Assembly (NCBI RefSeq): GCF_001953175.1
Contig: NZ_CP018258.1
Span: 462,210 to 526,209, forward strand
Direction: 5' to 3'
Length of the DNA stretch: 64,000 nt
From: Dehalogenimonas formicexedens
GTDB lineage: Bacteria; Chloroflexota; Dehalococcoidia; Dehalococcoidales; Dehalococcoidaceae
Below the pieces are notes generated by a model. It searched no databases. It was not told where the DNA came from and saw only the letters and a program-made list of their open reading frames with translations. Below are positions 1-7,806 of the stretch, one piece after another (positions within the stretch are counted from its first letter, which is position 1; every line of letters starts with the position of its first letter). The position numbers were made by a program, and so were the translations under genes.

Positions 1-261
1 ATAGACCAGTTCGTAAGCTTTTCCTTTGCTAATTCCTAAACGCTCGGCTACTTCAGGCACTGAAAGCGTCAATTTCTCCGGTGTTGACTGGCTCGGAGTG
101 TTTTGATCTTGGTTGGGGACAGAGTAGCAGGTCGTCTTTAATTCAATGGCAATTTCCCGCGCGATCATCCTCGCCAGAATCTTAAGCCCTTCACCAAGAT
201 GTTTGGCTGCCTCCGTAGCTTCATCCAAGCCACTGGGACGGTTGGGTTTAAAATGGTCCAA
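1..261 (-). CDS. Helix-turn-helix (excisionase-like) protein, C-terminus cut by window edge
   Basis: The reading frame is open from a TTG at 261 (preceded by GAGAGGA) to the window edge, 87 codons. The last visible part, LSVPEVAERLGISKGKAYEL, is a typical helix-turn-helix of the MerR/excisionase (HTH_17) type with the V-x-E-V-A-x-x-L-G-I-S signature. The N-terminal 60 residues have no recognisable motif. It starts 12 bases after the stop of the next gene upstream, so it is probably the last gene of a four-gene minus-strand operon. A DNA-binding role is likely; the target is unknown. Confidence 0.6.
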   Translation of the reverse strand, partial: MDHFKPNRPSGLDEATEAAKHLGEGLKILARMIAREIAIELKTTCYSVPNQDQNTPSQSTPEKLTLSVPEVAERLGISKGKAYELVY

Positions 262-273
262 GGGGTATCCTCT

Positions 274-768
274 CTATGTTAGTTCGCTGCGTAATAAGGC
301 GGCGATTTCTTCGTCAGCCCACTTGTAGAACGACGCGACAATTGGGGCTAGCTGTAAAACCACCATCGCCACTTCCCAGCATTTATTCTCATCCGGGGTC
401 CAATCATCCACTGAAGTCTGGAGGTCGAACGCGGTGAGTAATTCAGGGAGGGCGGAGGGCCGATAGAACATCGCAAACGGATTCTGCCAATATTCTCTGA
501 GGTAATCGCTGTCTGGCTCGAGGGCCGTAAGCTTCTCTTTGTAAAACCATTGCCAAAGATCAAGAAATCGCTCTTCGTGACTAGTGAGCCATTCACGGAG
601 GAGTTCGTAAGTGGCGGCGTTACTCGCTGAAAAAGGTATCTTATTCTCGGAGGGGCTTTTGTCCCTACGCAGAACGTCGAATAATAGGTCCCCGAGCTGG
701 AACCACCGGTCTCCCCATTCGCTTACGAATTCACCACAACTCAGTTTGGCCTCATCATTATTATCCAT
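274..768 (-). CDS. Hypothetical protein, 164 aa
   Basis: This acidic, tryptophan-rich soluble protein (for example EWGDRWFQLGD near residue 17) has no signal peptide or membrane segment. I do not recognise the family. It begins two bases after the stop of the 770-1060 gene and is followed closely by the helix-turn-helix gene, so it is almost certainly co-transcribed with both. Its length and tight packing support a real gene. Its job may be tied to the phosphatase that begins the cluster, but nothing in the sequence shows how. Confidence 0.6.
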   Translation of the reverse strand: MDNNDEAKLSCGEFVSEWGDRWFQLGDLLFDVLRRDKSPSENKIPFSASNAATYELLREWLTSHEERFLDLWQWFYKEKLTALEPDSDYLREYWQNPFAMFYRPSALPELLTAFDLQTSVDDWTPDENKCWEVAMVVLQLAPIVASFYKWADEEIAALLRSELT

Positions 769-769
769 A

Positions 770-1060
770 TCAGATCGATTCCTCCGATTGCTGTTTCAAA
801 GAGCGGTCGATCATTGACAGGAGCGCCAAAAAGCTGAAGTGCAACTCTCGGGACAGTTTTTGGTGAAACTCCGGAAACTCCGATTCCAGATCGGGAGCCG
901 CTGCTTGAAAGACATTATCTTCAAACGCCAGGATAGTGTTTGCCAGCACTTCGTTTGATTGGTTAAGCCGCGTAAATTCAAAATCGAGGGTGGCACGGTC
1001 GAGTTCGAGCATTGTGAGGACAGAGTCTGCTAGTTCAACTTTAGGAATACACTCAAACAC
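770..1060 (-). CDS. Hypothetical protein, 96 aa
   Basis: The chosen start is the GTG at 1060. It overlaps the stop of the upstream phosphatase gene as GTGTTTGA and has GGAGG eight bases before it; a longer frame from 1099 would overlap the phosphatase further. The product is a small helical protein with alternating acidic and hydrophobic residues and no cysteine pairs or membrane segments. I do not recognise the family. The start/stop overlap indicates translational coupling with the phosphatase. Confidence 0.55.
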   Translation of the reverse strand: MFECIPKVELADSVLTMLELDRATLDFEFTRLNQSNEVLANTILAFEDNVFQAAAPDLESEFPEFHQKLSRELHFSFLALLSMIDRSLKQQSEESI

Positions 1061-1550
1061 TAGCCACCTCCGTGGTGAGCCGCCCCTTTTCGATGTCATT
1101 CAACCGACTGGCAATCAGTTTAGTCATATCATCCAATTGCTTGGCGCACCGCTGGTAATCTGCATCGGTGCCGCCAATCGGATCCGGCACCTGGTCGCCG
1201 GAACCGACGAATTCGCCGATGGTGAACACCTTATAGGCCTCCTCTGGGGCAGAGCGTTTTATAGTATGAGACCTGCCGATATCTGTCGTAAGCACTAGGT
1301 CAGCCCATTCCAGCAACCGGTGATTTAAAGCTTGAGACTTGTGATTTCTCAGACTAAGCGGACGGCCAGAATTGCTCTTGTATCTAGCGATCGCCTTGAC
1401 CGACCCGGGGCTGGCTGGGCAGCCGTCCTCGGCACCGGTACCGCACGACTGTACTTCGTCCTGCCGGCTGCCCATGTTGGCTTTGTACAGCGCCTCGGCC
1501 ATTGGGCTGCGGCACATATTGGCGTAGCAGACAAAAAGGATTTTCTTCAA
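1053..1550 (-). CDS. Low-molecular-weight protein-tyrosine phosphatase / arsenate reductase family
   Basis: The N-terminus carries the phosphatase loop C-X5-R (CYANMCRS, Cys8 to Arg14 from the chosen start), and a VPDPIGG segment near residue 120 supplies the general-acid Asp. Both are diagnostic of the LMW-PTP/ArsC fold. About 165 aa fits the family. TTG at 1550, with GAGGTGGG upstream, places the catalytic loop at the usual position; an in-frame start exists at 1583. Members dephosphorylate protein phosphotyrosine or reduce arsenate. No arsenic transporter is nearby, so a protein phosphatase role seems likelier. It heads a cluster with three small genes. Confidence 0.8.
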   Translation of the reverse strand: MKKILFVCYANMCRSPMAEALYKANMGSRQDEVQSCGTGAEDGCPASPGSVKAIARYKSNSGRPLSLRNHKSQALNHRLLEWADLVLTTDIGRSHTIKRSAPEEAYKVFTIGEFVGSGDQVPDPIGGTDADYQRCAKQLDDMTKLIASRLNDIEKGRLTTEVASV

Positions 1551-1655
1551 GGACTTCCCACCTCGCTGATAAGAATCGGACACAAGCTATTTCATACACA
1601 GAGTCGCTAATCCGTCAATTTTTGATTGAAATAACGACAGTCCCAAGAGCTATCC

Positions 1656-2390
1656 CTACTTGGCGCCTTGCCACTGGTAAGGCAGGGTTTCACCCCGGTT
1701 CAGTTTGGCGATTTCCGCTTCTAGACGAAGCCCATTGGCGCCGGGAAGCAAGCGGCCGTCAGGGTAAACCGTCCAGTCAGCTTCCTGCCAGGGGACGCAC
1801 ACGAACCTGTATTGCCACCCAATATTCACCCTGCCTTGCTGAGAGTTGCCGGAAATGTCGTACCAGTTGAGGCCATTCCAATAGGTGGAAACGTAGTTCA
1901 TGGCGGATGGGGAGGTAGCCAGCGAAACAAGCCGGGCGTATATGAACTGCGTCCCCTTAAAAGAATAAAAAATCTGCCAGTCGGTGGCGATGTTTGAAGG
2001 CAGTGATTCTCCGCTCTTTCCTACAGCGTAAACTCGATAGTAATAGGTAGTAACTGGATGATCTAGGTCGGCGGCTACTAAGTTAAATGCCGGTTCGGTC
2101 AGGTCTGTGAAATTGGAGGTCAGATTTGTTACGGTCACGTCCTTGGTGAAATTGAGATCGGTGGATCGTTCCAACCGGAAACCCTGCTCATTTACCGAGT
2201 TATCAGACCAACGGATATTGATCTTGTTTTCGTCGATAATCTTCACCACCAGATTGGATGGCGCCGCCGGGATTGGTTCCGGTGGATCGGTCGTAGTAAT
2301 CGGCGGCGTGACCTGAGCACTACAGGACGCCACCGCAAGAATGAGAACTATTGAAAGCACCGGGTAAAGCCACCGTTTAATACGAGCCAT
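1656..2390 (-). CDS. Lipoprotein with fibronectin type III domain
   Basis: Residues 1-24 form a lipoprotein signal with a lipobox ending in Cys (VASC), so the protein should be anchored outside the membrane. Residues about 42-130 resemble an FN3 domain (PSNLVVKIIDENKINIRW, then DLDHPVTTYYYRVYAV). The C-terminal 100 residues contain SPSAMNYV, GWQYRF and GLRLEAEIAKL. The same pattern recurs in the lipoprotein at 18110-18541, so the two are paralogues that differ by the FN3 domain. The function is unknown; a surface or envelope role is inferred. An RBS (GGAGGAAAT) precedes the ATG. Confidence 0.7.
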   Translation of the reverse strand: MARIKRWLYPVLSIVLILAVASCSAQVTPPITTTDPPEPIPAAPSNLVVKIIDENKINIRWSDNSVNEQGFRLERSTDLNFTKDVTVTNLTSNFTDLTEPAFNLVAADLDHPVTTYYYRVYAVGKSGESLPSNIATDWQIFYSFKGTQFIYARLVSLATSPSAMNYVSTYWNGLNWYDISGNSQQGRVNIGWQYRFVCVPWQEADWTVYPDGRLLPGANGLRLEAEIAKLNRGETLPYQWQGAK

Positions 2391-2452
2391 ATTTCCTCCT
2401 CGTGTTTTATTAAATAGGAAGAGGTCATTTCCTCCTCCCTAAGACGCAGAGA

Positions 2453-2932
2453 TCACTTCGCCTTACGGATGCGCCGTTTGAAGGGTGGGAAGCCAGCGCA
2501 CCGGCGGAGTTCGTCGGTTTCTTGGGCGGAGGTCTTGAAGCCAACCCCGGCAACCCTTCTAACGTACACTCCGTGCTTTGTGTACCGGTCCACTTCATAG
2601 TGAAAGGAATACTCTTCGCCGTTTGGTGCAACACAACTGGTTAAAGCATCAATAGCTGTCCGCCTGCCGGTGTAACGGATCTCCGGGTTATGGTTCCAGC
2701 AGAACTCTTCTATCGAGGCGCCGAGGACAACACCAAACATATCTACCGGAGGCGGGTGTTGGCGGGATGAGCTGGATGGAATTAATGTCTTTCCTTCTAG
2801 TTGAGCCGTGCGGGTGATCCGGCCATCGATGACGGCGCTCATGTTTCTAAGTATCACCCTATCCTGTGGTGAGGTGTTGTGATGGAGGTATTCAATCATT
2901 TTAGCTAGATGCAAATTATGCTCAATGTCCAT
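2453..2932 (-). CDS. Hypothetical protein, 159 aa, paralogue of 3031-3711
   Basis: The C-terminal half (TAIDALTSC, YSFHYEVDRYTKHGVYVRR, TDELRRCAGFPPFKRRIRK) matches the C-terminal half of the neighbouring 3031-3711 product in order and spacing (GIDALTAA, YHFEVIKYDKDGIIIRK, VDEWRRIEGLPPIKRPKQK). The N-terminal parts differ. The protein is basic at its end, soluble and without cysteine motifs. I do not recognise the family. The tandem pair probably arose by duplication inside an accessory region, and nucleic-acid binding is a guess from the basic tail. Confidence 0.55.
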   Translation of the reverse strand: MDIEHNLHLAKMIEYLHHNTSPQDRVILRNMSAVIDGRITRTAQLEGKTLIPSSSSRQHPPPVDMFGVVLGASIEEFCWNHNPEIRYTGRRTAIDALTSCVAPNGEEYSFHYEVDRYTKHGVYVRRVAGVGFKTSAQETDELRRCAGFPPFKRRIRKAK

Positions 2933-3030
2933 TTGAAAACTCCTTATCTCATATTCGATAACTCTTCTACTGTTGCTGACTAAAGGGGAGACGCGATTCG
3001 TAATCTGCTCTGATACACCTCCTTTGCCAG

Positions 3031-3711
3031 TTACTCAAACACACTTTGAATCTTTTGTTTCGGTCGCTTTATCGGCGGCAATCCTTCTATCCTACGCCAC
3101 TCATCGACCTCATCGGAGTAAGTACGGTAGCCGTGACCGGCGGTCTTTCTGATGATGATGCCGTCTTTGTCGTATTTGATAACCTCGAAATGGTAGGGGA
3201 GATCATCCCCGGACAAGTCCCTTGCCGCGGTTAAGGCATCTATCCCATTCAGCATCCCGCTGTACTTTAAGCCATGCTTTCGTGCGAATTCAGATGGGTT
3301 ATTGGCCAGGACACTGCCTTGCTCATCCTTAACCGGCGGATGAATACTTCGACTGCGAAGGGAATATCCAGATTTCCTGCGCGGGACCGAGGTGTCGCTG
3401 GTAAGGGATGTTTGGAGCACATCCAGAACTGCACGATAGAGTTCCTTTTCAGCGCCGGTCATCAAAGGCAGTAAGCCTTTCAGCTCCTCAGCCGGTGGTA
3501 GAACAGGGGTACATTTGGCAGTTCCGTTCACTACGGCTCTAGCTGTTAGGCGAACGAGCAAAGTTTCACCAGCCGAAAGTTTGGTGAAGCGTTTATTCAA
3601 TTCTTGCAGGCGGACGTCTAGGTTCATCTGGTGCCACTTCTTTTCGAGGTTCTCGTGGTTCTCTAGTATGGGTAGTATGTTGTTGGCACATATCTTATGT
3701 GTACCACACAT
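3031..3711 (-). CDS. Hypothetical protein, up to 226 aa, paralogue of 2453-2932
   Basis: The shared C-terminal domain (about residues 140-226) is described under the 2453-2932 gene. The upstream ATG at 3711 lies inside a perfect 19-base dyad (3695-3713), so translation more likely starts at an internal ATG at 3627 (MNLDVRLQELNKRF). The N-terminal segment is helical and charged. It is divergent from the XRE gene at 3746, with only the dyad between them, so the XRE protein probably controls both promoters. Function unknown. Confidence 0.55.
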   Translation of the reverse strand: MCGTHKICANNILPILENHENLEKKWHQMNLDVRLQELNKRFTKLSAGETLLVRLTARAVVNGTAKCTPVLPPAEELKGLLPLMTGAEKELYRAVLDVLQTSLTSDTSVPRRKSGYSLRSRSIHPPVKDEQGSVLANNPSEFARKHGLKYSGMLNGIDALTAARDLSGDDLPYHFEVIKYDKDGIIIRKTAGHGYRTYSDEVDEWRRIEGLPPIKRPKQKIQSVFE

Positions 3712-3713
3712 AA
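3695..3713. promoter_or_regulatory. Operator-like perfect dyad before XRE gene
   Basis: TTATGTGT-ACC-ACACATAA is a perfect 8-base inverted repeat with a 3-base spacer. It lies between two divergent genes, 33 bases before the XRE start codon. Its size and place fit an autoregulatory operator bound by the XRE dimer. Confidence 0.55.
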
Positions 3714-3745
3714 TTTGTCAAGCTCTTTGCCCTAAGATATTTGCC

Positions 3746-3985
3746 GTGGAAAATAGAAACTTGATCGGTGCCAGGATACGGCAAGCCCGGCTGTCAGCCC
3801 GACCTCCCGTAACCCAAGAGGATTTAGTTGCCCGTTTACAGACTCAAGGGCTTAACATAGACCAGGCGATGATCTCCAGAATCGAAAGTGGTCAACGGCC
3901 GGTTTCTGATTTCGAAGTGGTTGCGTTTTCAAAAGCATTAAAGGTAAAGACCTCGTGGCTCCTTGAAGGAGACAACGGCGGGTAG
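3746..3985 (+). CDS. XRE-family transcriptional regulator, 79 aa
   Basis: This is a single-domain Cro/CI-type helix-turn-helix protein: RIRQARLSARPPVTQEDLVA, then MISRIESGQRPVSDFEV and a TSWLLEGD end. The GTG at 3746 gives the usual size; an upstream frame from 3515 is antisense to the neighbouring gene and is not used. It is a close paralogue of the regulator at 18634-18882, which shares PPVTQEDLVARLQ and WLLEGD. It lies divergent from an unknown gene across a dyad, so autoregulation is likely. Confidence 0.75.
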   Translation: MENRNLIGARIRQARLSARPPVTQEDLVARLQTQGLNIDQAMISRIESGQRPVSDFEVVAFSKALKVKTSWLLEGDNGG

Positions 3986-4157
3986 GGACGGGGGTTACCG
4001 CTCGGATTTATTGAGTATTTGAACGTAGCCCAATGACGTTAGGATAATGCGAAGGTAGCAATAAACGTTCTACCTTTTGATACCTTCGCTCCACCAAACA
4101 AACGATACCCGGGATGTCGCCTGTTCTATCAAACTTCCGATTGAAGCCTGGTCGCAT

Positions 4158-4892
4158 TCACCGTTGGAAGCATTCACAGTTCGCCGGGCTGCCGACCGGT
4201 GAAAATGGATCCTCAGCCAACGGCTCTTTCAAGAACCACTTGCTTATAACCAGCCTGTGATCGATATCGTCTTTAACGATGCCGGCGAGCTTGAGCGATC
4301 TCATGACATTGGTAATCATGACCCGGGAAGCTCCAACCAGGGCGCCAAGATCATCATGGGTTAACCTGAAATTCAGTTTCATTCCGTCCAGCGTTTCCTG
4401 TCCATGTTCGGTCGCCAGCCTGGCTAGCGTCCGGCTCAGGCTGATCCGGGTATCGTAAATAGCGACATCAGCCAGCTGCTCGGTTATCCGCCTGAGTTTG
4501 TCGCCCATCGTTTTAATCACCTTCAGGGATAACTGGCTGTTCGTCGCCAGCAATCCCTCGAAGTCGCTTTTGTAGCAGGCACACAACCGGGTATCCTCAG
4601 CAGCAACGGCGGCAAAACTCCTCAGGGAATCATCAAAAAGAACTTCCTCTCCGAACAACTGGTTGGCCGTCAGGTATCCGAGGACAATCTCCTTGCCAAA
4701 CTCGGAAGTCTTGAACAACTTGATCCGGCCCTTGGCAACGATGAATACCGAGTTGGCCGGTTCGCCCTCGTTAAACAGGCATTCGTCCTTGAGGTATTCC
4801 GGACGCCGGAAGAGTTTCCGGATATCATCTTTTTCCGCTTCATTCAGAGAATTGAAAAGCCACATATCAGCCATACAATTCAGGTATGCCAT
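4158..4892 (-). CDS. Crp/Fnr-family transcriptional regulator
   Basis: Residues about 10-125 form a cyclic-nucleotide-binding type beta barrel (DECLFNEGEPANSVFIVAKG, then LFGEEVLFDD). A dimerisation helix follows, then a winged helix with FRLTHDDLGALVGASRVMIT near residues 178-197. The length of 244 aa is normal. N-terminal Fnr-type cysteines are absent (only Cys6 and a few scattered ones), so an oxygen-sensing [4Fe-4S] cluster is not supported and the ligand is unknown. It is divergent from a small membrane protein, with a dyad between them. Confidence 0.85.
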   Translation of the reverse strand: MAYLNCMADMWLFNSLNEAEKDDIRKLFRRPEYLKDECLFNEGEPANSVFIVAKGRIKLFKTSEFGKEIVLGYLTANQLFGEEVLFDDSLRSFAAVAAEDTRLCACYKSDFEGLLATNSQLSLKVIKTMGDKLRRITEQLADVAIYDTRISLSRTLARLATEHGQETLDGMKLNFRLTHDDLGALVGASRVMITNVMRSLKLAGIVKDDIDHRLVISKWFLKEPLAEDPFSPVGSPANCECFQR

Positions 4893-4946
4893 GTTTACCT
4901 CCCATCAGTACCGACATTATCTTACAACAAGCCGACAAACGCTGAG

Positions 4947-4962
4947 TGTAAAGTATTTTACA
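4947..4962. promoter_or_regulatory. Dyad TGTAAA-N4-TTTACA, candidate Crp/Fnr site
   Basis: TGTAAAGTATTTTACA is a 6-base inverted repeat with a 4-base spacer. It lies in the divergent promoter region between the Crp/Fnr gene (starts 4892) and the small membrane protein (starts 5018). The spacing is that of Crp/Fnr-family operators. Binding by this regulator is inferred. Confidence 0.45.
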
Positions 4963-5017
4963 GACATCTTCTCATCGCAATGGCAAAATTGAACAAATTT
5001 TTCAGGAGGGAATTGAC

Positions 5018-5182
5018 ATGGCGACCTGGGCTTTTATTTTCATCCTGGCGGCGGGTATCTGCGGTTTTACTCTGAAAACGGCTCACAACCCTCTTAAGGG
5101 CTTCATCACTGCTAAATTGTTTTGGGTTCACCTGCTGCTGGGTTTAACGGCAATGACCCTGGCAGTCATTTCTCTGTTTTAA
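5018..5182 (+). CDS. Small membrane protein, 54 aa
   Basis: A strong RBS (AGGAGGG) precedes the ATG. The product has two hydrophobic segments, residues about 3-18 (WAFIFILAAGICGFTLKT region) and 34-53 (FWVHLLLGLTAMTLAVISLF), joined by a short polar loop. It is too short to assign. It is divergent from the Crp/Fnr gene with a dyad between, so it may be that regulator's target. The clean RBS and balanced hairpin topology make a real gene likely. Confidence 0.6.
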   Translation: MATWAFIFILAAGICGFTLKTAHNPLKGFITAKLFWVHLLLGLTAMTLAVISLF

Positions 5183-5290
5183 TCGGTAGAGTTGAAACCG
5201 ATCCCGGCAAGTCGCACAGTTAGTTTCGAGGGGCGGCGCTTTAGAGTAGGTGACCTGGACTTGTGTCTGAGGAATTCGCCGGCAAATCAA

Positions 5291-6124
5291 TCAGTTGCCG
5301 GCGTTCTCCTTTTCAGCCCAGGCTATGTTGGCCTTCAACCAGCCTTCGGGAGTCCCGGCATCGAATCTGGTGCCTCGAAATTTACAGGCATAAACCGGCT
5401 GACTAGCGGCAAGGCGCCGAATGGCATCGGTTAGCTGGATCTCCCCGCCTTTACCGGGTTTGGTCATCGAGATAGCCTTGAAGATCTCCGGCATCAGGAT
5501 GTATCTGCCGATGATAGCTAAATTGGAGGGGGCTTCTTCAGGGCTTGGTTTTTCGACCAGGTTTCTAACCCGATAGACGCCCTCGTCAACGATCTCCGCG
5601 TCGATGATACCATAACGGTTCGTTTCTTCCGGCCGGCACTCCTCGACCAGGAGCAGGTTTCCCGGGTATTGTTGATAAACATCGAGCATCTGGCGGAGGA
5701 CCGGGACGTCGGAATCAATAATGTCGTCGGGCAGGATGGCAGCGAACGGTTCATTACAGATCGCCTCACTGGCAGATGCGATAGCGTGGCCTAAACCCAA
5801 CGGCTCGGATTGATAAACATGGCTGAATCTTGCCATGGAAGGAATGGAACGCAACTCGTGAAGTCCGGCGGCATCGCCTTTCTTTACCAGAAAACTTTCA
5901 AGTTTCGGCGAGGGGCGAAAGTAGTCAACGACGGTTTCCTTGCCTTGAGAAATCACGAAAACGACATCGCTGATACCTGAGGCAACTGCTTCATCAACGA
6001 TATATTGGATGAGCGGCCTGGAGAGCAGGGGCAGCATCTCCTTGGGGACGCTCTTAGTGATGGGCAGAAACCTGGTGCCATAGCCCGCGGCAACGATGAC
6101 CGCTTTGTTTACGGGTTCGTTCAA
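5291..6124 (-). CDS. galU: UTP-glucose-1-phosphate uridylyltransferase
   Basis: The product makes UDP-glucose from UTP and glucose-1-phosphate for cell-envelope and storage sugars. The nucleotide-binding signature AAGYGTRFLPITKSVPKEML is near the N-terminus. LPDDIID (metal-binding Asp), the NLVEKPSPEEAPSNLAI block and GEIQLTDAI follow in GalU order. Start choice: TTG at 6124 with GGAGGA five bases upstream gives 277 aa, whereas the frame's first ATG at 6214 adds 30 residues without homology. It is followed after about 130 bases by an unrelated small membrane gene region, so it is probably monocistronic. Confidence 0.9.
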   Translation of the reverse strand: MNEPVNKAVIVAAGYGTRFLPITKSVPKEMLPLLSRPLIQYIVDEAVASGISDVVFVISQGKETVVDYFRPSPKLESFLVKKGDAAGLHELRSIPSMARFSHVYQSEPLGLGHAIASASEAICNEPFAAILPDDIIDSDVPVLRQMLDVYQQYPGNLLLVEECRPEETNRYGIIDAEIVDEGVYRVRNLVEKPSPEEAPSNLAIIGRYILMPEIFKAISMTKPGKGGEIQLTDAIRRLAASQPVYACKFRGTRFDAGTPEGWLKANIAWAEKENAGN

Positions 6125-6256
6125 CGATTCCTCCGCTGAGAGGTTTGATTCAGGCTCGTCCCGGCAGGATATAAACGCCAAAATCCTACGACGCGGCTTT
6201 GCCCGTGTCAACAATGACCCTCTCCGAAGGAGATCGTAGGGGCTGCCTGCCGCAGT

Positions 6257-6520
6257 CTAAGTCATCTTCTTGGCGGCCGCTCCCAGCTTCTTCTGGGTTG
6301 TGGCGACGGTCTTCTGCGCCTTAGCGACGGTTTTTCCCGCCTTTTTTTCGGCTTTGGCCATCGAACCCTGGATTTTTCCCATCGTCTCCTGGGCTTTGCC
6401 GACTACCTGTTCGCCCTTGCCCTCAAATTCCAGCGGTTTGCTTCCGATGACTTTACCTGCGGTTTCATGGACTTTACCTTTTGCCTGCATCATCTTGCCC
6501 TTGACTTCGTTCTTTTCCAT
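6257..6520 (-). CDS. CsbD-family stress protein
   Basis: This lysine- and alanine-rich, low-complexity hydrophilic protein of 87 aa opens with KNEVKGKMMQAKGKVHETAG and carries repeated G-K-A-Q-E-T-M-G-K-like units, as in CsbD/YjbJ proteins. Members are abundant stress-induced proteins of unclear mechanism; the amphipathic helical repeats fit that family. It has a good RBS (GGAGTGAG region) and lies between galU and a small membrane protein, with no clear operon partner. Confidence 0.75.
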   Translation of the reverse strand: MEKNEVKGKMMQAKGKVHETAGKVIGSKPLEFEGKGEQVVGKAQETMGKIQGSMAKAEKKAGKTVAKAQKTVATTQKKLGAAAKKMT

Positions 6521-6610
6521 CGCTCACTCCTCCCACTTTGGATACGCATTTCAGTTATACAACGAATCCGGGCGAGCACCAAATGAATGCCGTGCGGGTA
6601 AAAAACAAAA

Positions 6611-6635
6611 AACTGGCGGGGAGTGCCCGCCAGTT
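6611..6635 (-). terminator. Rho-independent terminator after 6658-7017 gene
   Basis: AACTGGCGGG and CCCGCCAGTT form a perfect 10-base stem with a 5-base loop. On the minus strand it is followed by TTTTGTTTTTT. It ends the transcript of the membrane protein gene just upstream. Confidence 0.8.
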
Positions 6636-6657
6636 TGTGGGTTAATGTATTTGATTC

Positions 6658-7017
6658 CTATCTGGGGTTTCGTAAAATGCGGATGGCCTGGATGGCGGGG
6701 ATCATGATGATGAAGACGAACATGACGACAATGAGAGCCTTGTTGTCGCTCACAGTTTCGACGATGCCGACTTTGATCAGTGCGGCGACTACCGCGAGAT
6801 AAAGCGCGACCGACGTAACTGTCTCCACGCCGATAATCCAGCGGGGAATATAGTCAAAAGCTGTCGAAATGGCTACCAGGAACCCGATAAGAATGAAAAT
6901 CAGCCCCACGAGAAGCGCCAAGCCCCCGTAGGTCTGGTCCGAAGTAACCACCAGAGCCCCGCCGACAGCCACGTATGCTATGGACTGTGTCACCCGGCTG
7001 AATATATTCTCTCTCAT
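6658..7017 (-). CDS. Small polytopic membrane protein, 119 aa
   Basis: Four hydrophobic stretches are visible (residues about 14-26, 32-54, 66-84 and 90-112, the last including ALIVVMFVFIIMIPAIQAI). The pattern resembles small phosphate-starvation (PsiE-like) or YqhA-type integral membrane proteins, but no diagnostic motif is present. It has its own promoter region and a strong terminator, so it is monocistronic. Confidence 0.6.
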   Translation of the reverse strand: MRENIFSRVTQSIAYVAVGGALVVTSDQTYGGLALLVGLIFILIGFLVAISTAFDYIPRWIIGVETVTSVALYLAVVAALIKVGIVETVSDNKALIVVMFVFIIMIPAIQAIRILRNPR

Positions 7018-7205
7018 GGCGCCTCCTTATTGGGCTTTATAGTATCACGCGATTAGCCTCAAGTCTATAATTTTTAATCGAAGCAACATCCGTATGTTGG
7101 TGTTTGTCCGCGTGTTGAAATCAAGGGTACGTCAATGCTTTACCATTGAAGAATTTATCCGGCGGCTGATAGAATTGGCGGAAAAATTTCGATTGGGGAA
7201 AGCTA

Positions 7206-7454
7206 TTGAGCGATTCACTCGAGAACCTGCAACAAGCTCTGACCTTATGGACCAATATCGCCCATAAACTCTGGGAAGCAAAATCGACATTACTGCCTAA
7301 AAATTCCGATCACGGGCACGGCGAGGATGGAGACTCGCCGATATTTTCGAAGGAAATTTTGGCTGTTTATGACGGACTCGATGCCCTTTATATTGAAGCT
7401 GAAGCGAAGAAAAGAGAGATATTGGCCTGTATAGCGTCTATTCAAGGCGTGTAA
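7206..7454 (+). CDS. Hypothetical protein, 82 aa
   Basis: The frame begins at a TTG with GGGG ten bases upstream. It encodes a small acidic helical protein (ENLQQALTLWTNIAHKLWEA, then ALYIEAEAKKREILACIAS). There is no signal peptide, no membrane segment and no recognisable family. It stands alone between a minus-strand membrane gene and a gene-poor stretch. Codon use looks ordinary for the window. Confidence 0.4.
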   Translation: MSDSLENLQQALTLWTNIAHKLWEAKSTLLPKNSDHGHGEDGDSPIFSKEILAVYDGLDALYIEAEAKKREILACIASIQGV

Positions 7455-7806
7455 ATACTTCTGGGTGACAACTCTTGTTATACCCAAAGGGTTTTTACAT
7501 CCCCGCCGAACCTTGCTCTGGCATAGACCGTACCGGTCCTACCAGAACCGGGGGTACCCGGCACAGTAGTTGTTATAGAGCTCAACAATTGACGTTCCTG
7601 CATCCGCGGTTGTGGTCCCCAGAGTGGATTTAGACCCTTTGCCTCTCGCAGCCTGTCACACCCCCATAATAAGCCAAAGTCAAGGTCCCACACAGATCTT
7701 GACTGTAAACGGGCAAGAGACGATGGCAAGACTTTCCCGATCTACGAATTGGGTACCGAAAATTCACTCGGCTTTTTCGTGTAGGTGCGCTAGAATTCTT
7801 GATGAT
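7455..7806. other. Gene-poor stretch with possible decayed coding sequence
   Basis: About 350 bases without an intact gene. On the minus strand, short open pieces in different frames (ending TGTVYARARFGGDVKTLWV at 7478) read like the tail of a secreted or surface protein broken by frameshifts. I could not assign it. No tRNA, tmRNA or copy of the dnaN end was seen here, although this is a plausible boundary between core and dehalogenase regions. Confidence 0.3.

Noticed and set aside
5278-5302. Terminator hairpin at the galU stop
   Set aside because: GCCGGCAA/TTGCCGGC pairs well but no T-run follows on the minus strand and it includes the stop codon; too weak to call.
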